Shown here piece by piece: positions 12,978-25,309 of a DNA stretch of 64,000 nucleotides. Origin of the DNA: Lumnitzera littorea (taxonomy: Eukaryota; Streptophyta; Magnoliopsida; Myrtales; Combretaceae); NCBI GenBank assembly GCA_024138015.1, contig JAMXBB010000004.1, positions 106,424,365 through 106,488,364 of the forward strand, written 5' to 3'. The position numbers and the translations under genes are program-made. Below the pieces are notes generated by a model, which saw only the letters and a list, made by a program, of their open reading frames with translations, did not search any database and was not told the origin of the DNA. Positions within the stretch are counted from its first letter, which is position 1. Each line of letters opens with the position of its first letter.

Positions 12978-14569
12978 GACCATATTGGGTTAGGTCCAAA
13001 CTTGCAAAAAGCTTGAAAAATGAGAATGGAAATGTACAAAAACAATGAAGTAAACAAGAGAACTTAGATCAGCTCTAAGGATTTTAAATACCAAGGAACT
13101 ATTAAGGACTCATAAAGTAAACTTGGTATGACGTACGAGCTAACTTAGTAAGGTTACTCACTACTTAGTATTACTTAAGGGTTATGATAAGAGTGAAGTA
13201 AGTAATCAAGAATAAATGCTTATGGAAAAAGACAATGAAGTATGTTTAATATCAAATGTATGATGTTGCAATTACATATTATAAGAGTATTTATACCTGA
13301 AATGTTAAGGTAACCTACCCTAAATAGAAAGGAAAAAAAGGGATATTGCATAAAGAAGTAAAGTACAAGGAATAATAAAGGGTACAAATGAAAATTCAAA
13401 GAAATTAATGATTAGTGTAACAAATCCTTTTACATAGGACTAGACATGTGGTGTTTAGGCATCGATACACTTTTAGCAAAAACATACAAGTTATACAGTC
13501 ATAATGGAGATTGCTGAGTAGAGGTGCTAAGCAAACCCAAGGGCCCTTCCAAGAAGATGTTGCTTTAAACATATTCTGGGGTTTTCGGTACTAGTACTAC
13601 CGAGCTGTTGGTCGATATGATCATGGTTGAACAGACATGTGAATGGATCGAGCCATCAGTACAGCATAAATTTAGGTTGGCACTTGATTATTGACAGACA
13701 AGAAGTTACTCGACTTGCATATGAAGTTAGTCAGCAATAAGGATTAACTCAACATTGGCAAGAGTTGACTGGAATGATAGAATTCACTTTGTTAGTCCTT
13801 TAAGACCTTAAGCTCAAGCTCGAGTCAAATGTCCAATTGTTTGATTCCCATCAATGGGGATTTATGTAAAAAATTAAAAAAAATAAAAACTATAAGAGTA
13901 TCTATATGTGCTACATTACAACCACAAACTCATATTGATGCACTAACTCTATGCCTAACACCATCACCATCACAATAGAAACAATAAAACCACTACTACA
14001 ATCACCATTACTATAACCATTAACATTGCACGGTGACCATCACATACCACCACCACCACCACTATGCAAAAACTCTTGTTATCATAATCGTTGCAACACA
14101 AACTTCAATCCCAAAATGCGCTTAATAAAATTAACAAATGGAAATATAATTTTTATTTATAACTTATTACAGTTCTACTTTATATTTTAGTAATAACCAT
14201 ATATTGCAACCTTATTCCATTTACAGAAATAAATGAGCTATAAGTGTGATAAGAGGAATGAGTATTCAAGATTTTAAAAAATAAAGATTTCCTATAGAAT
14301 AGTTATTATGTGCTAAAATGCAATTAAACATAATAACCACCATTTCAAATGGAACAAACATTCCAATTTCAAAATGATACAACAACAAAGGACATAAGAT
14401 AAATTGCATTTTGCTCAAAAGAATATGTCATAGACATCATCTCTCTTTATGAGCCTCTTATGGCCATTGTAGCCAAGAGGAGATGATCTAACCATAACTT
14501 TAGTGTCACATCCTAAGACTGTTATAATGCAACTATTCCACCATGCACACTACTTATAGAAAGAACACG
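12978..14569. other. Intergenic DNA, possible retrotransposon debris at 13060-13850
   Basis: No gene was recognised. Positions 13060-13850 have balanced composition and a TATA-like TATTTATACC near 13290, reminiscent of LTR sequence, but no LTR pair, primer-binding site or domain could be assigned. A short CAC-rich run is present near 14050. Confidence 0.35.
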
Positions 14570-14574
14570 TAAGG

Positions 14575-14802
14575 TGTAATGACCCGGTCAGAACTCCTTC
14601 CACCGAGGTATTGTCCGCTTTGGCATGAAACGCCGCACGGTTTTGTCCTTTGGTGCAGCTGCTTCCCAGGAGGTCACCCATCCTGAGATTGCTCCAGCAT
14701 GAGCACGCTTAACTCCGGAGTTTCGACGTACTCCGAGCCGCTATACCAAAAGGCGCCTCGATGATTAGAGTTCCTCTCTCCAGGCATGTAAGGGGTATTA
14801 CA
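14575..14802 (-). mobile_element. Solo LTR of a Cassandra (5S-rRNA-bearing) TRIM element
   Basis: This 228-bp sequence starts TGTAAT and ends ATTACA and is flanked by perfect 5-bp duplications TAAGG (14570-14574 and 14803-14807), so it is a complete solo LTR left by LTR-LTR recombination. Read on the - strand, its centre (about 14636-14753) resembles plant 5S rRNA. The complement of 14702-14722 gives the AACTCC..AGTTAAGCGTGCT block. The complement of 14662-14683 gives GGATGGGTGACCTCCTGGGA, the C-box part of the Pol III internal control region, identical to the standard plant 5S motif as far as I recall it. Cassandra LTRs are the known elements with this property. CpG sites are abundant here, unlike in the decayed copy at 5225, so this insertion is younger. 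It is a 5S-derived promoter, not a 5S rRNA gene: the 5' and 3' parts of the 5S RNA are too diverged. Confidence 0.92.
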
Positions 14803-14807
14803 TAAGG

Positions 14808-17800
14808 TTAAAAAACTATTAACTAAATCCATAAATAATTTTACATAAACTATAACGATACAGATAAACGTGTTTAGTTTGAGTGCAACATAATAAAGTA
14901 TCTACACTAATAAATAAAGATCTTAATGTGCTTTTGAATTTTTGTAAACAAAGATGCGATTTTTATCAAATCTTTGGGATTTTGGAACAACGAAAATTTG
15001 AAGATATAAATTAAATGTTATTTGAGATATTACACACCAATCCAACAAATTAAACTATGTTTAACTAAATGACTTATTGATGTTATCCATAATCAATAAT
15101 CAACAAAAGGAAATGCTGATTAATTTGATATCAACATTATGTATGATACGATAATAATTACTAAGATAAGGGTTCGCTAATCTATAGTAATAGACTAATA
15201 AGAACAGTAATTCTGAATGAAAATATAATTTACTTGGTTAAAGAGAGAAGTAGGTTCAAGAATACCGATGAAAAAAATTTCTAAAATTTTATGTAATACA
15301 TAAAAAACTTAAACAATATCATAGGAAAAACCTAATTGCACAGTTATAAATAAAGTCTAAACTTAAAATCAAATAAGAAGTAAATATCAATTGGTGGTCT
15401 TAAATATCATGAAAACAGTCATGGGGTTGTTGTAAATAGGGAACTAATCAAAAGGTAGTTGAAAATATTATGAAACCTTTCTTGCATCCTACAATCAATC
15501 AACAGAGATGCTATGCAGTCATATGGAGATGATTGGATGGATGGTAGTTAATTACATTTTGTGGACATGTTAAGCCATTACTAGCAAGACGAGTGAAGCA
15601 AGATTGTCCAAATGGTAAGCATTGACAATGTTAGTATGGAATGTTTGTTGTAAAACCATTTTTCTTGTAATTTGCACATTTTCGAATCAACCTCTTGAAT
15701 TCCTTAACTTCACAACTTACCTTCTATTCTTCTTTAGACCTTAAGGATGTATCTTAAGACATTGATCCTTATCATATAATCTCTAAAGACTCTAAATTTA
15801 TAACTTCATCTATGAACATACACCATTCAAACTCATCTTACAAAAAACCTATTACACCTATTTTAAGTAATCAATAGCCATCGAAGTAATATGACTTAAA
15901 TATTTATATCAAATGTATATAAAACATTACTAGATCCTCTACTCTTCACATTCTTCATAATAAATATTGCATTCCAATTGTTAGTGTACAAGCCATAATC
16001 TAAATAGTCATAATAAGCATTGGTGAGTAGCAATGTCTAGTACACAAATTATTGCATATAAATGTATACACATGTTAAGACTAACACAACTTAATTACTA
16101 TATGCATCATCAATAACAAGTAATAACCATAATTTGATTTATTTAATTTAAGTTTAATGATATAAATGGTATCCAAAATTTGCCAAAATGTGTAATTTAC
16201 TAACTCTACTTTCAAAAAATCAATTTATTACCTAATTGAAGATCTTGTTATTGTTTAAACTAATTAGTTTAAATCTGTTAACTCTGTTAAATCTGTTTGT
16301 TAACATAAACATAAGAGTGATTGGGGAATCAAACATTTTAGCCACCTTAAGGCCAGTAGTGGCTAGCAACCACTTATAGGGAGTTGCACAACTTCCTATA
16401 GATAGTCGTCGACTACCCTCCACCCCCCTTATAACAGTTAAATGGTTACTTAAGGTAAAGTAGATTGCAATACACTTCAAAAAGTAGGTTATTTAGCCTA
16501 CTGATAGTCATGGATTAATTCTCAATTTATTCTTATATTCATGCCAATATATGATGTGATTATATATACATACTTGATTAAGAATCAATATGATGTGAAA
16601 ATCATTCAAAATCATAAATCATAGAAAATATGAGACCGTTTAACAACTAACAAGATACCTATTTGGCACTGAGCCGGACAGGCTTCACTTTTTAGGGCAA
16701 GTTTCGTTGTCAATCCATTCAAGTGAAAAATAATGGATACCTCAAAGATTATCTTTTATGGACACAACATGCCTTTGTGTTCATCTTTAGGGCCAATATT
16801 GCGAGGATCGCCAAAAAGTAACCCAACTGGGAGAAAGATATTATCCAAAAAATAATTAATATTTCTCTTTCAGTTTAAGCCATTAAAAAAATAGACATAA
16901 TGCAAAAAAGATTTGTGTATAATACTTGGCACTGTTGATATAAATTTAATTTTACATATTATTCTCTAATTCGTACAAACTGATTATCCCGATGAATGTT
17001 CTCTAAATTAATTGACTATTAGATAATAAACTCATGGATACCTTTAGGGAAAAAAATAATAATAAAATAAAAAATAAAAAACTCATGGGTACCTTATTAG
17101 ACATATATGTGCTTTATTTCATACCGTCCTGCTGGGTCTAGGACCTATATCCAGTCTATAGAAGCAAGTTCTGACTTGTGGAATGATAGACCTGTTGAGT
17201 CTACCATGAGTCTTATTGTTACAAAATTATAGAATATCTTAAAATAAAAAATAGAAGACCATAAAATTGAATTATAGTGAAAATGTAAACTATATTCATG
17301 TGAATTTTAAAACAAACTTTCTCACTCACAAAATTTAATATGCTGCAATTTTCAATGTAAAAATTAAATTAACCTCTTGTGTTGGTTTGTTACGTGGGCT
17401 TTTATTAAAAGTAAATTTTCCTTTCATAGTAATGCGGGTTCCAAATTAATTTATTTCAATTTATATCCTCAAATTAATTAATTATTGTATGATAAATCCG
17501 GGGATACCTATAATCAGGCATGTATTTACTTTACCTGATAAATTCACAATGATAAAGATGTAGCTAATGCATTTCAGAAAAATCTCCACTGGCTTATGGA
17601 AATTTATGAATGGCTCTTCACATATTCGTAGAGTTGTATAAAGAGGGCCACAGGCAGATTCATTTACATTACAGAAATACAACTTGGTATAACTTTGTCA
17701 CCTTCATCCAAATTCTACTTGAAGGAATCTTTAGCTTAATTTCTACATATGTTTTTGTAGAAAAAGGTACATAAAGAAATGCACGAGTCATCGTACTTCA

Positions 17801-18764
17801 TACTCAAGCTTGTCTTATAAACACAAGTATAAGAAGATCTCATGCTATAATTTTATATTATCTTCTTAGGGGCACACATGATTGTGATTATTAAAAATTG
17901 ATGCCGTCTATTAAAAAATATGTGCAAATTGCATCCATAACTCTAAAATATTATAGATAAGATATAAATAGAACTTTAAAATTTTAAAGTGTATCATCAT
18001 ATTTTCATTAAATTTTGATCTAAAAAACATGCAAATAAATTCTTAAACCGATATTAAAATACCAAATTTATCACAATTTATACTTCTTCTAGTGATGGAC
18101 ATAGGATTTTAGCAATAATTTCCAAGTATATGCATATTTCCAAAAGCTAGAAAATGTAAATTAACAATTTGAGAATTTAGGCATCAAATCAAACCTAATC
18201 ACTAGCTCATGGTTAACAAATTCGTGAATTTAACGATAATTGGAACGTATAAGATCATAAAATTACGTAAAACTCGTAGAATTATAAACTTATAAAATCA
18301 TATATTTACATTAATAAATTCTATTAAAAGTTAATACTAAAACATTTTTGCATCTATTTTAAATAAAAAAAAACCTATAAAACTGTTAATTTGTAAAATC
18401 ACATAAATTGACTCGAAATTTTAATACTTATGTACTAACTTTTCTTTTAATGTATTTATAATTGTAAGACTATTCAAACATAATAAATTAGCTCATGGCA
18501 TCTTTTATCATGTCTATAACAAAAAATCATGGCACGCTTTTATCAAAATATGTTCTTATAAAATCATTCTCGTTTTTTTTCTCACGATAATCAAATGATG
18601 TATGGTTTACTTTTTTTTATTTCTTAATATTTGATACAACATTTTAACAATGATAAAGATGCACCAAAAAATTAAAACAAAAAAAAAAAAAGAATCGTAT
18701 GACCAAGTCATACTCTATTTCCAACATTTATTGGTGAAAAGATATATTTATGGAATTATCCCAA

Positions 18765-18795
<31 letters not shown>

Positions 18796-20700
18796 TAATA
18801 GCAGTTTCTCTCTAAGCCCCAAATTCTCACCGCTTATGTAGGAGTGGACAAACTAACTTATGGAGGAATGCGGAAAACACAAGCAAAGAGTGGGCCCCAT
18901 GCTAGCAAGCTTTCACACATAAACAAGCTAGCGTTGATTGACATCGCTGAATCTTGTGAACACCACACGCCTCTTTCCTCCACCAAGAGTCAATCAGTTG
19001 CATGGCGATTAGAAAAAAAAAAAAAAAAAAAAAAAAGGGCCCCGGTTCAAAAGTTATTCAAAATACTATAGAGTTCTTAAAGAAAAAAAAAATAGAATTT
19101 TTTTAATATTAATTATATATATTAAAATTATTATAATTTAGTAGTATAATATTAGTTTTTTTAATAAGATAATTCGTATCCTTTGTCTTTTATATTGTAA
19201 TGTGGTTGAAAAAAAAAAAAATCAATCATATAGGCTTTTGAAAAAACAACTACATAAAAATATAAATCGTTTTCCTTAGGAATGCCGAATCATCCATCCA
19301 AATATTATACTCGATATTATTCATTGATTATTAATAGAAGATAGTAGACGAAATGATGGTTCTCTTAGTTACGAAAATAATGTGTCTCCATCCTAATTAC
19401 TCAGAGAAAAACGGTTTAGATTCAAACTTGTAGCACAAAATTTAGTAAATATAAATTATTCATTTCCAGAAAGACAAGATAACTTATTTAACGCGTATGA
19501 TGTAAAAATAAAATTTGATATGTCGGATTAAGTCACTAGAGGAATCTTAGGTATTAAGTATTAGAAGAGTTCCATAACTTATGATATCACTTTCTAGACC
19601 AGCAGCCATGATTCTTGACCTTTTGGCATATTAAAAACTTGATGTATAGCCTTAAAAAGAGAGAAAAAAAAAAAAAAAGATATAGGAGGTGAATGAGGAG
19701 CAGGGAGAAGGATGAAATAAAGTTTGATGAATTGCTAAGTGAGCTTAGGATCATAATTCTTAAAATTTGGAAAACAAAACAAGAAAAATGAGTATCAAAT
19801 AATGGTCATATATATTAAATATAATTTACATAATTGGACAAAAAATTAGGAGAATTCAAGTTTTAAATCTTTCTTATTTCTTATATAACCGAAGATCATT
19901 CTTATTTCTTCATAGTAGAATAAATTAGGAATGAAATTGATACAAAAATTGAAAAAATTATGAAAATATGATATTTTCTAGCGCTTTTATAAACATATAT
20001 CCCAAACCTTTATCGATATTTTTTGCATTTTGATACTCACTCTTCCTCTCCACTCCTCATAATATTTTGTTGATTCCCATCAGGGAGCACTTTAGATATT
20101 TTTGGTTAAAGGAAAAAATTAAAAGCTTTTCATATTTTCGAGGAAATATTGTAATAGGTACCATGCACTTATTAAAAAGTTAAAAGGAAAATTATACTTT
20201 TATATTGTGATTTTTTATTAATGTATAATTAATATTAAAGAATGTAAAATTTCTTTTAAGTTTTTGCGATCGACATTAATATTTGAATCACTCATTAAAG
20301 AGATTATATATACATAAAACATTAAACACATTAAATAATAAATATTAACATTTTCCTTATGGTACAAGAAGAAGACCAGACAAAAACAATAAATCGCACG
20401 AACTTGGTCAGTATTTAGACTTATCATTCTTGTCCTTTAATTTCTTCACTAAAATTCCACGTGACACATAAGAAAAAAAACATGGCAGATAAAAAAAAAT
20501 ACATGGATAATTCTTATTTCTGTATACTAGTTTAACAAGATCTATTTTACTTTTTATCATATTATAAATTTGATATCTATTATATTTAAATGGTTGAAAA
20601 TATAATCAATTTAATAATTTAAATTTAATAAATATTAAATTATTCAGATCGATATTCTGTAAAAAATATAAAAAAAAAAAACCCAAAAACAAAATTAACT
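14808..20700. other. Gene-free AT-rich intergenic DNA upstream of the bHLH gene
   Basis: No gene was recognised over nearly 6 kb. Contents include a less AT-rich segment at 16150-16490 that resembles 54310-54660, a TA microsatellite at 18774-18797, a poly-A tract at about 19013-19036 next to a GC-richer patch (18840-19045), and several homopolymer runs. Open frames here are short and have low-complexity products. Confidence 0.55.
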
Positions 20701-20740
20701 CCAACTGAAGAACTGAGAATAAGCGAAGACAACAAAAAGG

Positions 20741-20746
20741 CACGTG
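20741..20746. promoter_or_regulatory. G-box CACGTG upstream of the bHLH47-like gene
   Basis: A perfect CACGTG lies about 200 bp upstream of the inferred 5'UTR splice donor and 720 bp upstream of the start codon. In Arabidopsis, group IVc bHLH factors (ILR3 class) bind G-box-like sites in the PYE promoter under iron deficiency, so this is a plausible input site. That role here is inference. Confidence 0.4.
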
Positions 20747-20859
20747 GTGGGATGATTCTGTCCTTATTCACCGCACCTCTTTACCAGGTGTCCGCCACGC
20801 TCCTCTCTCCTAAGAAAACGCAAAGCACATACCTAACTCCTAATCCAATAATACTCGCT

Positions 20860-21456
20860 TCCCCACTCAAACCCTAATTTCATTTATCTCGCCAATTTCG
20901 CCATCCAATTTCCTCTAATCAACCCTGTTCTTGTCTCCTGGGTAATTATCCTGTTTTTTCCATTGCTTGATTTATCTTTAATTTCATTTTCTAATCAACC
21001 CTGCTCTTATGTGTTGATGTTTCAATCTTTTTGTTGATCTTTTCATTTTTTTGATAATAATTATCTCATTGGAGAGGTGGTTTATTAATTTTGGATAAAA
21101 AGATTGATATGACTTATGTTGAATTGGTCAAAGATTCAAAATTTATGCTGAAGTATTGACTTAATGCTGGTTTTTCTTTGCATTCGAGTGAAATTTTGGT
21201 GCTTTATTTTGTGATTGAATTCATCGTCAAGGTGGTTTTGCGGGGTTTGTTTCACTATTTGATTTTTCCACTTGGAATGATTTGATGAAAAGTTGTTTAG
21301 TCTAGTTTGGCTGTTACAGGGATTGATTCCGATTCCCTTTATTTATTTGGTTCAAATTATCTACCTGTTTTTTCGCTTAGACTAAATAGATCAGAAGTTT
21401 GATTGATCTAATTTTTGCTTTTTGTTAATTTAGGTGATTATTTTAGGTATTTCCAG
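20860..21456 (+). other. 5'UTR exon and 5'UTR intron of the bHLH47-like gene
   Basis: A pyrimidine-rich leader ends with a donor at 20942 (GTAATT). The best acceptor before the start codon is TTCCAG ending at 21456, six bases before ATG, giving an intron of about 515 bp that is T-rich as plant introns are. The transcription start is not determined. Two other AG sites at 21433 and 21446 could serve instead; the protein is unaffected. Confidence 0.6.
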
Positions 21457-21462
21457 TTAAGC

Positions 21463-23613
21463 ATGGTTGCAGAGGCAACAGCATCATCGGTTGACCGGGA
21501 GGACTCATCGGGTAACAGGTTAGCCCTCCTTGATCAAAATGGAAATGAAAATTAGCTTGGGATTGCTATTGATTACAGCTTTTTTCCCATTATACAGGAG
21601 TTAGAGAATCTTCTGGTTAATGTAATGGGCAAAAATAGATTGCATTTCAACGTTTCTTACTTGTTGGTGTCCATGAGTTTCTCGAGAAAGACAGATATTG
21701 ATGTTTAACTACCATTTGTGCATAAGTTAGGTCTTTAGAAAAGGCTTTCTCTGTTTTGGACCCTAAGAATATTCACTAATGTGAAGTGGATGTCTAAGAG
21801 TATTTTGTTCTCTATTTTTCAGTTTCCACTTGCCAAAAAATTTAATTTGCACGGTGGCCTGCACCATTTCAAGAGATCCTTTAAGTTAGCTGCATCAATA
21901 AAAGCTTTTATCACGGATTAGATAGGTTTAGGTGTCAATCAATATGACATAAAGGTTTCAAGATTGTGCTTTTGGCTTATACAGCCGATGGTGGTACATT
22001 CAAAGCATTTGCTTTTGGGAAAAAGATTCGTATGCACTAGCATATCACGTATATAGATGAGTTGTGGACAAATATTAACAATATTTGAATGCATATTAGT
22101 GATAGAGGATATCTTCTAAAAGACTACCATTTATGTTTTGCAAACGCTGCCTTATGTGAAAACATTATTAGCACTTGTGCACCACTAGTCAATCCACATA
22201 GTATGCAAGTACTGATGAAGCCTTTGTCTTGCTTTTGGGTTTTCTTTCCTTAACCTTGATTTGAGCATTATTGTCTTTTTATCAAAGCTCAGTTTCATTT
22301 TAACTTGTGTTAGAACCCTTTCACTTTTGCTGTTCGAAGTTCTGAGATTTTGGACCCTGATTTGCAGGTCTTCTCCAAGCAGGAAGAATCAGGTTAAAGT
22401 TCCCAAACGAATTCACAAGGCTGAGAGAGAGAAGCAGAAGCGTGAGCATCTGAATGAGCTTTTCCAAGATTTGGCAAATGCTCTAGGTAAGATTTTCCTT
22501 TATTTTCTATAGTTGTATAGTGGATATGTTTCTTTTCCTCATCAGCCTCCATGAAGTATGCTTTTATATTGCTAGTGCCCTCAATCCAATGAGTTTCTGT
22601 CACAGAATTGAATCAGCAGAACAGTGGGAAGGCTTCCATACTATGTGAAGCTACTCGATTGTTGAAGGAAATATTTGGCCAGATTGACTGTCTCCAGAAG
22701 GAGAATGATGCACTTTTGTCCGAGTCCCACTATGTAAGTCATTACATGCCTGACTTCCCTACTAATCTTAAATTATGAAAACAAATGTGAAAAGATAGCC
22801 TGCAGAGGGAATTTAAATCTGTTCAATAGTTAAAGGGCTTCCTTGTTGTTCACACTAGAGCTTTTGATGGCTTCCTATAGGCTTTTTGCTAGATAACTTT
22901 CCTTTAGAGATATACTTACCCAAAGGATAGAGTTTCCGTGTCTCAAATGACATCCCCATGTGCACCCCCTATAATCATGTGCTCTCGTATATGAACAAAA
23001 AGAGTCAACAGTGGAGGCCATCTTGAATAATCCTCATATATAGCAGCTTGTGATTATTGGGACATGGATGAAGAGACCATCTGAGGACAAGTAAAATTTG
23101 GCCTCACCCAAGTCCTTTTCATCTTCACTGTCTTTGGGAAGTTGCCATGAGGATAGAAAGTGATTCTTTCTGCTTGAATGATGTGAATCGTCAATGCAGG
23201 TGACTGTTGAGAAGAAGGAATTAAAGGAGGAGAATTCTGCTTTAGAAGCTCAGATAGAGAAATTACAAAGCGAAATTAGGGTCAGAGTGGCTGAATCCAA
23301 ACAAGACTTGAATGCCCTTCCTCCCGAGTTTCATCAAACGGAATTTACAGGGTTTCCTGGAGACCCTAGCAGCAGATATAACACTGCAGAACCTTCATTA
23401 CAGCATCCAACCACAGTGTTTATTGTTCCCTTTCAACCCAATGTTTCTTCGAATCCGATGCCTGCTTCACATGTGAGCAAACCACATGCGAGGTATCCTA
23501 CATCAGCAGACTCATGGCCATCTCAGCTTCTTAGTGAGCAAACGACGAGGAGTGAAATTCAATTTATGATTGGAAATGATAGTGGCAGCAATGTGGAGAG
23601 GACTGCACAGTAA
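21463..23613 (+). CDS. bHLH47: Group IVb bHLH transcription factor, bHLH47/POPEYE-like
   Basis: Four coding exons, 21463-21518, 22368-22486, 22606-22733 and 23200-23613, join in frame at GT-AG sites to give 238 aa, close to the 240 aa of Arabidopsis PYE. The basic helix-loop-helix spans about residues 32-88: basic region KRIHKAEREKQKREH, helix 1 NELFQDLANAL, loop LNQQNSGKAS, helix 2 ILCEATRLLKEIFGQI. A leucine-rich coiled coil follows at about 84-130 for dimerisation. DLNALP at 137-142 fits the DLNxxP form of the EAR repression motif. The C-terminus keeps a P-rich stretch and a SADSWPSQLL segment typical of this clade. In Arabidopsis, PYE is a nuclear repressor of iron-homeostasis genes induced by iron deficiency; the same role here is inferred by orthology. 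The start is the first ATG after the 5'UTR acceptor. The nearest neighbours are transposon remnants, not related genes. Confidence 0.93.
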
Positions 23614-23850
23614 CAGTGTAAAATGATTATTGGTTATTGGTGGTCTCTGGTGGAGCAAGGATTCAACATGCTTTGTGCTAATGGCATTTCCCATTTTGGA
23701 CGATTTGTATATTTGATAACGGTTTTGTCAATCTTGTACCTTCCTTGCTCCTCATTGGTAGAATCAGATTTCAGAGAAATGTTGTAGGAATAAGTGCAAA
23801 TAATTAGAATTTATTAGTCATTTTGATTGGATAAGAGATCACTTCTCATG
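23614..23850 (+). other. Probable 3'UTR of the bHLH47-like gene
   Basis: T-rich, non-coding sequence continues beyond the TAA. AATAAG (23790-23795) and an AAATAATTAG stretch just after it are plausible near-upstream polyadenylation elements. The cleavage site is not fixed. Confidence 0.4.
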
Positions 23851-24129
23851 AAATTTCGTAGGGTCCGATAATGAATGTCCCAGGTTATGCTGTACCCGGC
23901 ACGTTTGTCGTCTTCGCAAGTTTTTCACTTTTGCCTTAGCTAAAAGATGTTCCTAATGATTTTTGGAAGCCATGAATACAGGTAGGCTAGTGCTTCCAAA
24001 AACTTGAATCTTTGATCAACAGAGTCTGGTTTATTATGAAATTATCTAGGCTTTGTGAGTGTAGTCAACAGAACTGGGCTTATTACAAATAAGTTGGTGC
24101 ATAGATTTTCATGAATTCTGGGCTCTGAA

Positions 24130-24560
24130 GTGTAGTTTACTCTATTGGATATATCAATATGCATCGATGTTGGTTTGGATCCGGTTCGCCAATGTTGGGC
24201 CTGAACTGGCCAATGACTTGCCAATTCATGTGGGTCAAGGCAATCCAGGCTCTTCAAACCGTTTGAACTGGTGGGTTTGAACCAGAAATTATTATTATTA
24301 TTATTTTTTTTTACAGTTTACATATATATTATATTGACATATATAATACATTATACATATTACGATATTCACACATATATTATACATATCAACATATCAC
24401 ATATATCATATATATTATACATATTAACATATATAATATATGTATTATTATATAATATATCTATATAATAGAATATACACATTTTACACACATACACGCC
24501 GCAACCCGACCCGATAGTTTTCGGCAGGTTCAAATCTGGCCCCAAGTCTAAATATGCATA
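24130..24560. mobile_element. MITE-like element with GC-richer ends and a TA-rich core
   Basis: Outer segments (24130-24285 and 24497-24560) are rich in GGTTTGAACC- and CCCGACCCG-type motifs. The core (24286-24480) is an almost pure A/T stretch dominated by TATACATAT repeats. The architecture matches the elements at 8-868 and 50788-51512, though direct sequence identity is limited. It ends about 950 bp downstream of the bHLH stop codon. No target duplication was confirmed. Confidence 0.35.
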
Positions 24561-24599
24561 TACTCGAATCTCTAATTTTTAGATGGTTTAGAATCTCCT

Positions 24600-25140
24600 A
24601 AGACAAAATTTATCAGCACGACAAACACATAACTAAAGTTAATTGTTGGGATACTGTGAGTATGATATATTCAACATTAGAAAAGGGGCCAATCTGCCAA
24701 TGGGACTAGGTTTTGGAGTAAGTGAGCAAAACCGGTTAAGTATCATTAAATTTTTAAAACCTCAACGTTTTTGCTAGAAAGATATCTACATTTCTCAGTA
24801 CTAAGCATGTAAACAGATTAAGTAATGATGAATAGTAAGAAACTTTGTTAAAAATTTAAAATAAACCAATAATATTTTCTAAATTTTATCATCTAAATAA
24901 TGTATAGACAAGTGGTTTAGTTTTTATCAAACACATAATTTTTAATAAAGTTTTTCAATATTATCATTTTATAAAAGAAAAATTAGCGATTGAAATGCTG
25001 AAAATATAAGACTTATGATTTTTCTCAAAAAATATTGGCTCACTTGGATTCTCAAAACTATATTCATTATCGTAATATTATCGTTTTTATCCTCAGTATT
25101 TATCAAAGTAATATACAATGAGAGATCAGTAATGTTGACT
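24600..25140. other. AT-rich intergenic DNA
   Basis: Nothing recognisable was found apart from a 61-codon + strand open frame beginning at 25015, which runs into the tandem repeat and looks fortuitous. Confidence 0.5.
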
Positions 25141-25306
25141 GTGGTTGAATCAATTGTAAGTGATGTAACAGATGGGTCTTTGATATGGGTTGAATTGTGA
25201 TTAAATCAACTATAAGTGATGTAACATATGGGTTTTTGATGCAGGTTGGATTGTGGTTAAATCAACTATAAGTAATGTAATAGATGGGTCTTTAATGCAG
25301 GTTGGG
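25141..25306 (+). repeat. Three-copy tandem repeat with a 56-bp unit
   Basis: Units lie at 25141-25196, 25197-25252 and 25253-25306. Each begins GTG[GA]TT[GA]AATCAA and contains GATGTAACA or a variant, ATGGGT[CT]TTT and [AG]GGTTG. Unit 3 resembles unit 2 more than unit 1. The period of 56 is not a multiple of three, so it is not a coding repeat. Confidence 0.85.
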
Positions 25307-25309
25307 CCT

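Noticed and set aside
14636..14753. A genuine 5S rRNA gene on the - strand
   Set aside because: Only the central AGTTAAGCGTGCT and C-box blocks match 5S rRNA. The 5' and 3' arms are diverged, and the sequence lies within a TG...CA unit with a 5-bp target duplication, which identifies a Cassandra LTR.
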